Of a stretch of DNA of 64,000 nucleotides, positions 34,680-42,018 are shown in pieces. Location: contig QFMX01000004.1 of NCBI GenBank assembly GCA_003240625.1, forward strand, positions 124,001-188,000. Reading direction: 5' to 3'. This DNA comes from Sphingomonas taxi. Lineage in GTDB: Bacteria > Pseudomonadota > Alphaproteobacteria > Sphingomonadales > Sphingomonadaceae. Positions within the stretch are counted from its first letter, which is position 1, and every line of letters starts with the position of its first letter. Under the pieces are notes generated by a model. It worked only from the letters and a program-made list of their open reading frames with translations. It was not told where the DNA came from and ran no database searches. Position numbers and translations under genes: made by a program.

Positions 34680-35098
34680 ACCACTCTCCCTCTGGCCCCG
34701 TCGGATCGACCTCGCCGATCTCCAAAGGCCGCCCCCAAATGGTGAAAGCGCCTATAGTCGTACGCTACCGTGACCACAAGCGACCGGACTTGCGCATCCG
34801 CCGCCGTTTCCGACATTTTATAACACTACTACTCACGAAGGTTTCACTCCCCCGCAGTATCCCACGATTCCGTGGTAGCCGGGGACATGGTCCACATTCG
34901 TTCGACTTGTGTCCCAGCCCGGCACGTTAAGCTTGGCTTGGGTATCGACCGTCGTATAAATGGTTCATTCACCATTTCGAATATGGTTAATCCGCTTGCG
35001 CTTAACGGTTTGTTTTGCAGTTAGTCGGATAGCGGTAAACCAATGCTGCAGGCGGGGATCCGGCAACACAAGAGTGCCGGCAACGAAAGAGTGACGAT
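34680..35098. other. 419-base intergenic region with AT-rich stretch
   Basis: This gap separates divergent dksA and the Ser-rich protein gene. It has no recognisable gene. It is AT-richer than its surroundings, especially 34800-34840 and 34940-35030, and has small inverted repeats: AAATGG (34958-34963) with CCATTT (34972-34977), and CCACG/CGTGG near 34862. It probably holds both promoters; an untranslated leader or small RNA is possible but not shown. Confidence 0.5.
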
Positions 35099-35977
35099 AT
35101 GTCGGTGCGGATGGCTTTGGCCAAATTATGCGCGTGCGCGTGTGGAGGTGCCCTGATCGGCGGCGGTGCCGTGCACGTTGCCGAGCGCCCGACGCGAACC
35201 GCCAACGCCAAGCGCGTGCTGGTCAAGCGGGTCGCCCGTCCTCAGGTCGCAGCAGCGCGACCGCGTGTTCGCCGCGTCACCACCACGACGCGCACAACCT
35301 GCGCGCCCACGATCGTCACTGTGGCGGGAGCAACGCCGGTTCCCGCGCCGGTCGGCGAAGGGTTCATCGGTGGCGGCGGTGCCGGCAGCACGCCGGTCGT
35401 AGTCGGCGGCAGCGGCGGCTTTTTCGGCGGCGGACTGGGTGGTGGTTTCGGCGGCGGATTCGGCGGCAGCGGCGGATCGGGTGGCAGCATCGTGATCTCA
35501 TCCACGTCGAGCGGCGGGTCGACCTCGACCGGCGGTTCCAGCGGCAATGTCTCGTCGGCCTCGGGCGGCTCTAGTGGCGATGTGTCGTCCTCGGGGAGCA
35601 GCGCGTCATCGGCCTCCTCAGCGTCTTCGGCATCGTCCGCGAGCAGCGCAAGTTCCTCGGGCTATGGGTCGAGCAGCAAGGGGTGGGGATCGAACGGCGG
35701 TTGGAATTCCAACGGCGGCTGGAGCTCCAACGGATCGTCGGGCAGTTCCGCTTCATCGGGCAGCAGCGCCTCGTCAGCCAGTTCGAGCGGATCGAGCGCA
35801 AGCAGTGCGAGTAGTGCCAGCAGCGCGAGCAGCGCCAGTTCGAGCGGCAGCACGGGTTCGAGCGGAGGTCCGCCTGCGCCTGTTCCTGCACCCCCGATGA
35901 TATTGTTGTTCGGTGCGGCAGCAGCAGCCTTGGTGGCGCGCAAGCGTTTTACCAAGCCAAAGGCGATTGCCGCTTAA
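35099..35977 (+). CDS. Ser/Gly-rich exported protein with PEP-CTERM-like C-terminus
   Basis: A 292-aa low-complexity protein. The N-terminus has a hydrophobic leader (LCACACGGALIGGG). A basic region of about 40 residues (VKRVARPQVAAARPRVRR) follows, then Gly-rich and long Ser/Ala stretches made of SSA repeats with a central GW/NGGW block around residues 195-215. The C-terminus is PAPVPAP, a hydrophobic segment (MILLFGAAAAALV) and a basic tail (ARKRFTKPK), the tripartite design of PEP-CTERM/exosortase-type sorting signals. It is probably a surface or matrix protein. No sortase-like gene is in the window. A strong terminator follows. Confidence 0.7.
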   Translation: MSVRMALAKLCACACGGALIGGGAVHVAERPTRTANAKRVLVKRVARPQVAAARPRVRRVTTTTRTTCAPTIVTVAGATPVPAPVGEGFIGGGGAGSTPVVVGGSGGFFGGGLGGGFGGGFGGSGGSGGSIVISSTSSGGSTSTGGSSGNVSSASGGSSGDVSSSGSSASSASSASSASSASSASSSGYGSSSKGWGSNGGWNSNGGWSSNGSSGSSASSGSSASSASSSGSSASSASSASSASSASSSGSTGSSGGPPAPVPAPPMILLFGAAAAALVARKRFTKPKAIAA

Positions 35978-36002
35978 GTACTGGAACACCGCGTAGAAAT
36001 AA

Positions 36003-36035
36003 GGCCCCGCCGGATATGCTCCGACGGGGCCTTTT
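36003..36035. terminator. Bidirectional rho-independent terminator
   Basis: GGCCCCGCCGGA pairs with TCCGACGGGGCC around a short loop and is followed by TTTT; the left side has an A-containing run. It lies between the Ser-rich protein gene and the convergent host-attachment gene. Confidence 0.85.
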
Positions 36036-36046
36036 CTGTGCCGTGG

Positions 36047-36487
36047 TCAGGCGGTCTGGAGCGCCTTCTCGATGTCCTTGATCGGATGCCCGGTCAGGTC
36101 CTTGTCGAGTTCGCCCTTGAGGCGGCTGCTGACTTCCTTGTGGTAATGCTTGCGCAACTCGCCAAGCGTTTTAGGCGGCGCGACGACGATCAGCGAATCA
36201 TACTTGTTCTTCAGCGCACCCATCTTCAGGAAGTCGGCTGCGTCCGCAGCGAAGCGATCTTCCTCGATCTGGTGGAAATCAGTCGGCTCGACCGAACTCT
36301 GCACGCCGCCCTGCGGAGACGAGGCGCGGCCCGCGGAATCGGTCGCCTGGTCGCGCGTGGCCGGATTGTCCTGCTCCTGAGCCTTTTCGACGACGAAATT
36401 GGGAAACTCATTGTCTCCCTCATTGCGCAGGAACAGCATTTTCCGGCCGTCCGCGACGAGCACGACGGAGTTGTGGGGAAGATGCAT
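36047..36487 (-). CDS. Host attachment family protein
   Basis: A 146-aa protein of the Host_attach family (PF10116), named after an Agrobacterium attachment gene. Seen are NSVVLVADGRKMLFLRNEGD at the start, the variable linker with AGRASSPQGG, and a C-terminal ADFLKMGALKNKYDSLIVVA PPKTLGELRKHYHKE-like region. It is probably cytoplasmic with a release-factor-like fold. The molecular role is unknown. Confidence 0.85.
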   Translation of the reverse strand: MHLPHNSVVLVADGRKMLFLRNEGDNEFPNFVVEKAQEQDNPATRDQATDSAGRASSPQGGVQSSVEPTDFHQIEEDRFAADAADFLKMGALKNKYDSLIVVAPPKTLGELRKHYHKEVSSRLKGELDKDLTGHPIKDIEKALQTA

Positions 36488-36590
36488 ACGTGTCTCTCCT
36501 TTTCGCTATGCGTACAGGGGGTGAACGCGCCGCGTACCGGGGAGGTTGCGCCGCCTTGCGTACGCCCGCGGCGGTCGGCATAGCCCGGCC

Positions 36591-37868
36591 ATGCACGACA
36601 TACGCCTGATCCGCGACGATCCCGCCGCCTTCGACGCCGCCCTCGCCAGGCGGGGCTTTGCACCGCAGTCCGCAGCTTTGGTGACGCTCGACGAACAGCG
36701 CCGCGCTACGATCGCGGACTCGCAGACTGCTCAGACCCGTCGCAACGAACTGTCGAGGGCGATCGGCCAGGCCAAGGCGCAGAAGGACGAGGCCAAGGCG
36801 CAAGCGCTGATGGCCGAAGTCGCGAGCCTGAAGGAAGCACTGCCGACACTGGAGGCAGACGAGGCACGGCTGAGCGCCGAACTCGGCGACATGCTGGCCG
36901 CGATCCCCAACCTGCCTGCGGCGGACGTACCGGAAGGTGGCGGCGAGGACGACAACGCGCTCGTCCACGCCCGCGGTACGCCGACGACGTTCGCATTCAC
37001 CGCACGCGAACACGATGCGATCGGCCCGGCGATCGGCCTCGATTTCGAGACCGGCGCGGCGATGTCGGGCGCGCGCTTTACGCTGGTCCGCGGACCGGCC
37101 GCCAAGCTGCAACGTGCACTCGGGCAGTTCATGCTCGATCACGTTGCCGAGGCCGGCTTCGAGCAGGTGTCGCCCCCCCTCCTCGTCCGCGACGAAGCCG
37201 TGTTCGGCACCGGCCAGCTGCCGAAATTCTCGGAAGATCTGTTCCGCACGACCGATGGCCGCTGGCTGATTCCGACCGCCGAGGTGAGCCTGACCAACAT
37301 CGTCCGCGAACAGATCCTGAGCGAGGCCGAACTGCCGCTACGCTTCACCGCGCTGACGCCGTGCTTCCGCTCCGAGGCGGGCGCGGCGGGACGCGATACG
37401 CGCGGCTACATTCGCCAGCATCAGTTCGACAAGGTCGAGATGGTCTCGATCGTCACGCCCGACATGTCCGAGGCCGAGCACGAGCGCATGACGGCGTGCG
37501 CGGAGGGCGTACTCGACGCGTTGCAGCTACCGTTCAGGCGGATGCTCCTATGCACCGGCGATATGGGCTTCACCGCGGCACGCACTTATGATCTCGAAGT
37601 CTGGCTGCCGGGCCAGGCGCGCTATCGTGAGATCAGCAGTGTCTCGACCTGCACCGATTTCCAGGCGCGCCGGATGAACGCGCGCTATCGGCCCGAGGGC
37701 GAGAAGGGCACGCGATTCGTCCACACGCTCAACGGCTCGGCGCTCGCGGTCGGCCGTGCGCTGGTCGCCGTACTGGAGAATTACCAGCAGGAGGATGGTT
37801 CGGTCGCGGTGCCGGCAGTGCTCCAGCCGTATCTCGGCGGACTGACCCTGTTGGAGCCGAAGCGCTGA
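36591..37868 (+). CDS. serS: Seryl-tRNA synthetase
   Basis: A 425-aa class II synthetase. The N-terminal coiled-coil arm (about residues 25-100, LSRAIGQAKAQKDEAKAQAL) contacts tRNA-Ser. Catalytic motifs are GTGQLPKFSEDLFR, motif 2 CFRSEAGAAGRDTRGYIRQH and motif 3 NGSALAVGRALVAVLENYQ. The start MHDIRLIRDDPAAFDAALAR fits the family. The stop shares one base with surE (TGATG). Confidence 0.96.
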   Translation: MHDIRLIRDDPAAFDAALARRGFAPQSAALVTLDEQRRATIADSQTAQTRRNELSRAIGQAKAQKDEAKAQALMAEVASLKEALPTLEADEARLSAELGDMLAAIPNLPAADVPEGGGEDDNALVHARGTPTTFAFTAREHDAIGPAIGLDFETGAAMSGARFTLVRGPAAKLQRALGQFMLDHVAEAGFEQVSPPLLVRDEAVFGTGQLPKFSEDLFRTTDGRWLIPTAEVSLTNIVREQILSEAELPLRFTALTPCFRSEAGAAGRDTRGYIRQHQFDKVEMVSIVTPDMSEAEHERMTACAEGVLDALQLPFRRMLLCTGDMGFTAARTYDLEVWLPGQARYREISSVSTCTDFQARRMNARYRPEGEKGTRFVHTLNGSALAVGRALVAVLENYQQEDGSVAVPAVLQPYLGGLTLLEPKR

Positions 37869-38632
37869 TGCGGATCCTGCTGACCAACGACGACGGCTAT
37901 TACGCGCCCGGCCTCAAGGTGCTGGAGACGATAGCCCGGACATTGTCCGACGATGTCTGGGTGGTGGCACCCGCGGAGGAACAGTCGGGCGCGGGCCATT
38001 CGCTGACTTTGTCACGGCCGATCCGCGTGCGGAAGCATGGCGAAAAGCGGTACGCGGTCGCAGGTACGCCGACCGATGCGGTAATGATGGCGCTTGCCAA
38101 GATCATGAGGGATTGCCCGCCCGACCTGATCCTGTCGGGCGTCAACCGCGGTGCGAACCTAGCCGAGGACGTGACCTATTCGGGTACCGTCTCGGCCGCG
38201 ATGGAAGGTGCACTGGGCGGAATCCGGTCGATCGCGCTGAGCCAGATCTACAGCCGCGAGGGCATGGGCGACAGCGTGCCGTTCGAGGCCGCGGCGGCGT
38301 GGGGCGAGCGCGTGCTGCGGCCGCTGGTCGACGCGCCGCTCGCGCCGCGGACGCTGGTCAACATCAACTTCCCCGCCGGTCCCGCCGACGCGGTGAAGGG
38401 CGTACGTGTCGTCAGTCAGGGCCTGCGCGATTACGGACGATTGCAGATCGTCAGCAACACCGATCCTCGCGGCTATGAATATCACTGGTTCGCGCTCGGC
38501 CGGACCGTCGAGACACCCGCACACGCGACCGACCTCGAGGCGACCGCGGACGGATTCGTATCGGTGACGCCGCTCCATCTCGACCTGACACATACCGAGT
38601 CGCTGGACATGCTCGCCCGGGCCTATCGGTGA
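37868..38632 (+). CDS. surE: 5'/3'-nucleotidase SurE
   Basis: A 254-aa SurE nucleotidase. The metal-binding MRILLTNDDGYYAPGL and the conserved VVAPAEEQSGAGHSLTL and SGVNRGANLAEDVTYSGTVS are typical. It dephosphorylates nucleoside monophosphates and contributes to stationary-phase survival. It is coupled by one-base overlaps both to serS and to the following LysM/M23 lipoprotein gene, the usual proteobacterial survival-gene order. Confidence 0.95.
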   Translation: MRILLTNDDGYYAPGLKVLETIARTLSDDVWVVAPAEEQSGAGHSLTLSRPIRVRKHGEKRYAVAGTPTDAVMMALAKIMRDCPPDLILSGVNRGANLAEDVTYSGTVSAAMEGALGGIRSIALSQIYSREGMGDSVPFEAAAAWGERVLRPLVDAPLAPRTLVNINFPAGPADAVKGVRVVSQGLRDYGRLQIVSNTDPRGYEYHWFALGRTVETPAHATDLEATADGFVSVTPLHLDLTHTESLDMLARAYR

Positions 38633-39786
38633 TGGTGCGTACGCGGTTCCTGGCGGCGGTAGCGGTGCTGCCGTTGCTCGGGCTTGCCGCGTGCATTCCC
38701 CAGGTCGAACGCCCCGCCGGCTATGGACAGTCTGCTCCGGAGAGTCGTCCTCAGCGCCCGTACCGAAATCCGCCTGCCCAGCGCGATACTCCGCCGCCGC
38801 GACGGGATGAGCCGATACCGCAGGACAGGTCCGATGATCGCCCCGGCCGCGATACCGGCGAAGTGACCACCCTGCCCGCGCCCCGTCCCGCATGGGAGGC
38901 ACGCCAAGTCCGCGCCGACGCCAAGACCATCCCCGATGCAACCTATGTCGTGCAGCCCGGCGATACGCTGAGCCGGGTCGCCGATCGCAGCGGCGCGAGC
39001 CTCGAAGCCATCGCGCGCGCGAACGATCTCGAATCGCCCTACACGATCGAGGCGGGCGAGCGACTGAGGATCCCGGGTGGGCGCTATCACCAGGTCCGGC
39101 GCGGCGAGACCGGCATCGCGATCGCCCGCGCCTACGGCGTCGAATGGTCGCGGATCGTCACGGCGAATGCGCTGGTCGAGCCATATGTGCTGCGCGCCGA
39201 CCAGCGTGTCCTGATCCCCGACGCACCCGGCGGCGGCAGGCCGAGCGCGTCCGAGCGCGCACAGGCCTTCACGCTCGACATCGACGACATCCTGACCGGC
39301 GGCGAGCCCGCGCTGGCAAGCAACCAGGCGCCGGCCAAGCCGATCGCAACACCGCGCCGCGTGCTGCCGTCCAACGCCGTCGTCACCGGGCCGGCGCGGT
39401 TGGCGAGTGGCGGGTTCCTGTGGCCGGTCGACGGCAGGGTCGTGAAGCGGTTCGGCCCCGGCGCGAGCGGCGAACGCAACGACGGCATCAAGATCGCAGT
39501 GCCGATGTCGACGCCGATCCATGCCGCGGCGGACGGTGTGGTGGCCTATGTCGGCGACGGCATCGCCGCGCTTGGCGGGCTGGTGATCATCAAGCATGGC
39601 GGCGGCTGGACCAGCGTCTACGGCCACGCGTCGAAGCTGCTCGTCCAGCGCGGGCAGAGCGTGAAGCGCGGCCAGACGGTCGCGTTGTCGGGCGACACCG
39701 GGTTTGCGGACCGCCCCGAACTGCACTTCGAACTGCGCAAGGGACGGACGCCGGTGGACCCGACGTCGCAGTTGCCGCGAAGCTGA
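38632..39786 (+). CDS. LysM/M23 (LytM) lipoprotein, NlpD-like
   Basis: A 384-aa lipoprotein (MVRTRFLAAVAVLPLLGLAA then C, lipobox). Two LysM domains follow a Pro-rich linker: YVVQPGDTLSRVADRSG and HQVRRGETGIAIARAYG. The C-terminal M23 domain runs from FLWPVDGRVVKRFG to LHFELRKGR. The first zinc ligand position reads RNDGIKI where active enzymes have HxGxD, while GHASKL and LHFEL remain. The domain is therefore probably non-catalytic, as in NlpD, which activates cell-division amidases. It follows surE by a TGATG overlap. Confidence 0.88.
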   Translation: MVRTRFLAAVAVLPLLGLAACIPQVERPAGYGQSAPESRPQRPYRNPPAQRDTPPPRRDEPIPQDRSDDRPGRDTGEVTTLPAPRPAWEARQVRADAKTIPDATYVVQPGDTLSRVADRSGASLEAIARANDLESPYTIEAGERLRIPGGRYHQVRRGETGIAIARAYGVEWSRIVTANALVEPYVLRADQRVLIPDAPGGGRPSASERAQAFTLDIDDILTGGEPALASNQAPAKPIATPRRVLPSNAVVTGPARLASGGFLWPVDGRVVKRFGPGASGERNDGIKIAVPMSTPIHAAADGVVAYVGDGIAALGGLVIIKHGGGWTSVYGHASKLLVQRGQSVKRGQTVALSGDTGFADRPELHFELRKGRTPVDPTSQLPRS

Positions 39787-39790
39787 TTCT

Positions 39791-39873
39791 CCCCTCACGC
39801 TTGCGGGAGGGGTCGGGGGAGGGCATGGGGGCGAGCAAGCCCCTCCCCTAACCCCTCCCGCAAGCGGAAGGGG
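39791..39873. repeat. Inverted REP-like doublet, copy 1 (family A)
   Basis: Left arm 39791-39824 and right arm 39839-39873 are imperfect inverted copies built around CTTGCGGGAGGGG. Each arm is itself partly palindromic. It lies between the NlpD-like gene and tyrS. Related doublets occur at 44422, 48006 and 63568. Confidence 0.85.
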
Positions 39874-39886
39874 AACGAGACGCACC

Positions 39887-41110
39887 ATGACCTACCAGTC
39901 CGACCTGCTCACCACGCTGACCTCGCGCGGCTATGTCCACCAGATGACCGACGCGGCCGCGCTCGATGCGCTCGCCGGCAAGCAGGTCGTGCCCGGCTAT
40001 ATCGGCTTCGACCCGACCGCGCCGTCGCTCCATGTCGGCAGCCTCGTCCAGATCATGCTGCTTCGCCGGCTCCAGCAGACCGGGCACAAGCCGATCGTCC
40101 TGATGGGCGGCGGCACCGGCAAGATCGGCGATCCGAGCTTCAAGGACGAAGCGCGCAAGCTGCTCGGCGAGGACGGCATCAAGGCCAACGTCGCCTCGAT
40201 CCGCCGCATCTTCGAACGCTTCCTGACCTTCGGGGACGGCCCGACCGATGCGATCATGCTCGACAATGCCGAGTGGCTCGACGCGCTCGAATACATCCCG
40301 TTCCTGCGCGATGTCGGCCAGCATTTCTCGGTCAACCGCATGCTCGCGTTCGATTCGGTCAAGCTCCGCCTCGACCGCGAACAGTCGCTGAGCTTCCTCG
40401 AATTCAACTACATGATCCTGCAGGCGTACGACTTCCTCGAACTGTCGCGCCGCGCCGAGTGCCGGTTGCAGATGGGCGGCTCGGACCAATGGGGCAACAT
40501 CGTCAACGGCATCGAACTCTCGCGCCGGATGGACGGCACCGAGGTGTACGGCGTGACCACCCCGCTGATCACGACTGCGGACGGCGGCAAGATGGGCAAG
40601 ACGATGTCGGGCGCGGTCTGGCTGCACGAGGACCAGTTGCCGAATTTCGATTACTGGCAGTTCTGGCGCAACACCGACGACCGCGACGTCGGCCGGTTCC
40701 TGCGGTTGTTCACCGACCTCCCGCTCGACGAGATCGCCCGGCTGGAGGCGCTGGAAGGCGCCGAAATCAACGCGGCCAAGATCGTTCTTGCCAACGAAGC
40801 GACAGCGATGTGCCGCGGCCGCGCCGCCGCCGAACAGGCCGCGGAAACGGCGCGCAAAACCTTCGAGGAGGGCGCTTCGGGCGACTCGCTACCGAGCTAC
40901 CCGGTTGCGGGCGGCTCGATCGGTATCGTCGAAGCGCTGGTCGGGCTGGGGTTCGTTGCCTCCAACGGCGAAGCACGACGGAAAATCGCCGAGGGTGCCG
41001 TGCGCGTCGATGGCGAGGCCATCAAGGAGCCGACCGCCACGATCGACGTCGCGACACCGGTCCGCCTGAGCCTCGGGAAAAAGCGGCACGGGATGCTAAC
41101 GCCCTCGTAA
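39887..41110 (+). CDS. tyrS: Tyrosyl-tRNA synthetase
   Basis: A 407-aa class I synthetase. The HIGH-type motif is PSLHVGSLVQI and the KMSKS-type motif is KMGKTMSG. The tyrosine pocket includes MGGSDQWGNIVNGIEL, and the C-terminal S4-like domain has ASNGEARRKIAEGAVRVDGE. The start MTYQSDLLTTLTSRGYVHQ lies directly after the repeat doublet, whose last bases (GGAAGGGGAACGAG) provide a ribosome-site-like sequence. Confidence 0.95.
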   Translation: MTYQSDLLTTLTSRGYVHQMTDAAALDALAGKQVVPGYIGFDPTAPSLHVGSLVQIMLLRRLQQTGHKPIVLMGGGTGKIGDPSFKDEARKLLGEDGIKANVASIRRIFERFLTFGDGPTDAIMLDNAEWLDALEYIPFLRDVGQHFSVNRMLAFDSVKLRLDREQSLSFLEFNYMILQAYDFLELSRRAECRLQMGGSDQWGNIVNGIELSRRMDGTEVYGVTTPLITTADGGKMGKTMSGAVWLHEDQLPNFDYWQFWRNTDDRDVGRFLRLFTDLPLDEIARLEALEGAEINAAKIVLANEATAMCRGRAAAEQAAETARKTFEEGASGDSLPSYPVAGGSIGIVEALVGLGFVASNGEARRKIAEGAVRVDGEAIKEPTATIDVATPVRLSLGKKRHGMLTPS

Positions 41111-41216
41111 TGGGCGCAATTTGGTTATAGCAAACATGCTGTTAAGCATCTCCATTCGCCCAAGGTTCACCGCGAGGCCATTAAGCCGACAGTCCTAGAA
41201 GACCGGGGAACATCCG

Positions 41217-41534
41217 ATGCGAAACTATGCCACGGCTGTTCGAGATCATCGCGGTGAGCCACGCGACGAAGTGATGCACCGCACGCATGCGATCGACGGC
41301 GACGGTCGGCGCATGAAACTGGTACTGGTCAACATGTCCGCAAACGGCCTGATGGCCCGGTGCGAGGGTTCGCCCGAGGCTGGCGATCGGCTGCGGATTA
41401 CCCTGCCAATTCTCGGCGGCGTCGATGCGATCGTACGCTGGTCGCTCGGTGGACGGATCGGCTGCGAACTCGAACAGACGATCCCGCTGTCCGACTATTA
41501 CGGCATGCTGTCGGTGATGGTCCGCAACAGCTGA
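41217..41534 (+). CDS. PilZ domain protein
   Basis: A 105-aa single PilZ domain: RGEPRDEVMHRTHAID gives the RxxxR arginines and VNMSANGLMARCEG the second motif. Hydrophobic strand residues DAIVRWSLGGRIGCELEQ follow. It may bind cyclic di-GMP. It differs from the PilZ protein at 33650 in length and sequence. CGGGGAACATCCG precedes the ATG. Confidence 0.85.
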   Translation: MRNYATAVRDHRGEPRDEVMHRTHAIDGDGRRMKLVLVNMSANGLMARCEGSPEAGDRLRITLPILGGVDAIVRWSLGGRIGCELEQTIPLSDYYGMLSVMVRNS

Positions 41535-41536
41535 CC

Positions 41537-41977
41537 TTAACCAGCGCGGACCAGCAATACGCCGCCGATTACCAGCAGCACGCCGGCGATTCGCATGAGG
41601 CTGATCGGCTGGGCGCTGAGCCCGAGCAGACCAAACCGGTCGAGCACCAGCGCGGTCACGAGTTGGCTAGCGACCGCGATCGTCAAGGCGGATGCTAGCC
41701 CAAGGCGCGGCGATGCATAGGCCAGCGCGGCAACGAAGCATGCGCCGTACAGCCCGCCGAGCCAAGCCCAGCCCGGTGCCCCTTTCAACGTCGCCGGCAT
41801 CGTCCGATCGGCCGCCGCCCAGATCGCGAACAGAATAGCAGTCCCCATCGCAAACGAAACGAGCGACGCGAGCCAGACCGAACCGGAAGCCTTGGCCAAC
41901 GCAGCGTTGGTCGGCGGCTGGACAGCCAGGCCGATGCCGGCGAGCAGGACGATGATGATCGGGAAAAGCGCAGCCAT
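41537..41977 (-). CDS. DMT-type small transporter (YdcZ/DUF606)
   Basis: A 146-aa membrane protein with five hydrophobic segments. Features such as AVQPPTNAALAKASGSVWLA and PGWAWLGGLYGACFVAALAY match the YdcZ/DUF606 half-size drug/metabolite transporter family. Substrate unknown. Its stop lies two bases from the convergent PilZ stop. The start at 41977 (MAALFPIIIVLLAG) removes a poorly conserved extension. Confidence 0.85.
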   Translation of the reverse strand: MAALFPIIIVLLAGIGLAVQPPTNAALAKASGSVWLASLVSFAMGTAILFAIWAAADRTMPATLKGAPGWAWLGGLYGACFVAALAYASPRLGLASALTIAVASQLVTALVLDRFGLLGLSAQPISLMRIAGVLLVIGGVLLVRAG

Positions 41978-42018
41978 GGGCTCCCCGTGTCTTCCTGCGC
42001 GCACTAAAGCAACAGGCC

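Noticed and set aside
35662..35955. Leu/Ala/Asp-rich frames opposite the Ser-rich protein
   Set aside because: Repetitive codons on one strand give open frames on the other; no start signal and the plus-strand protein has leader and sorting tail.
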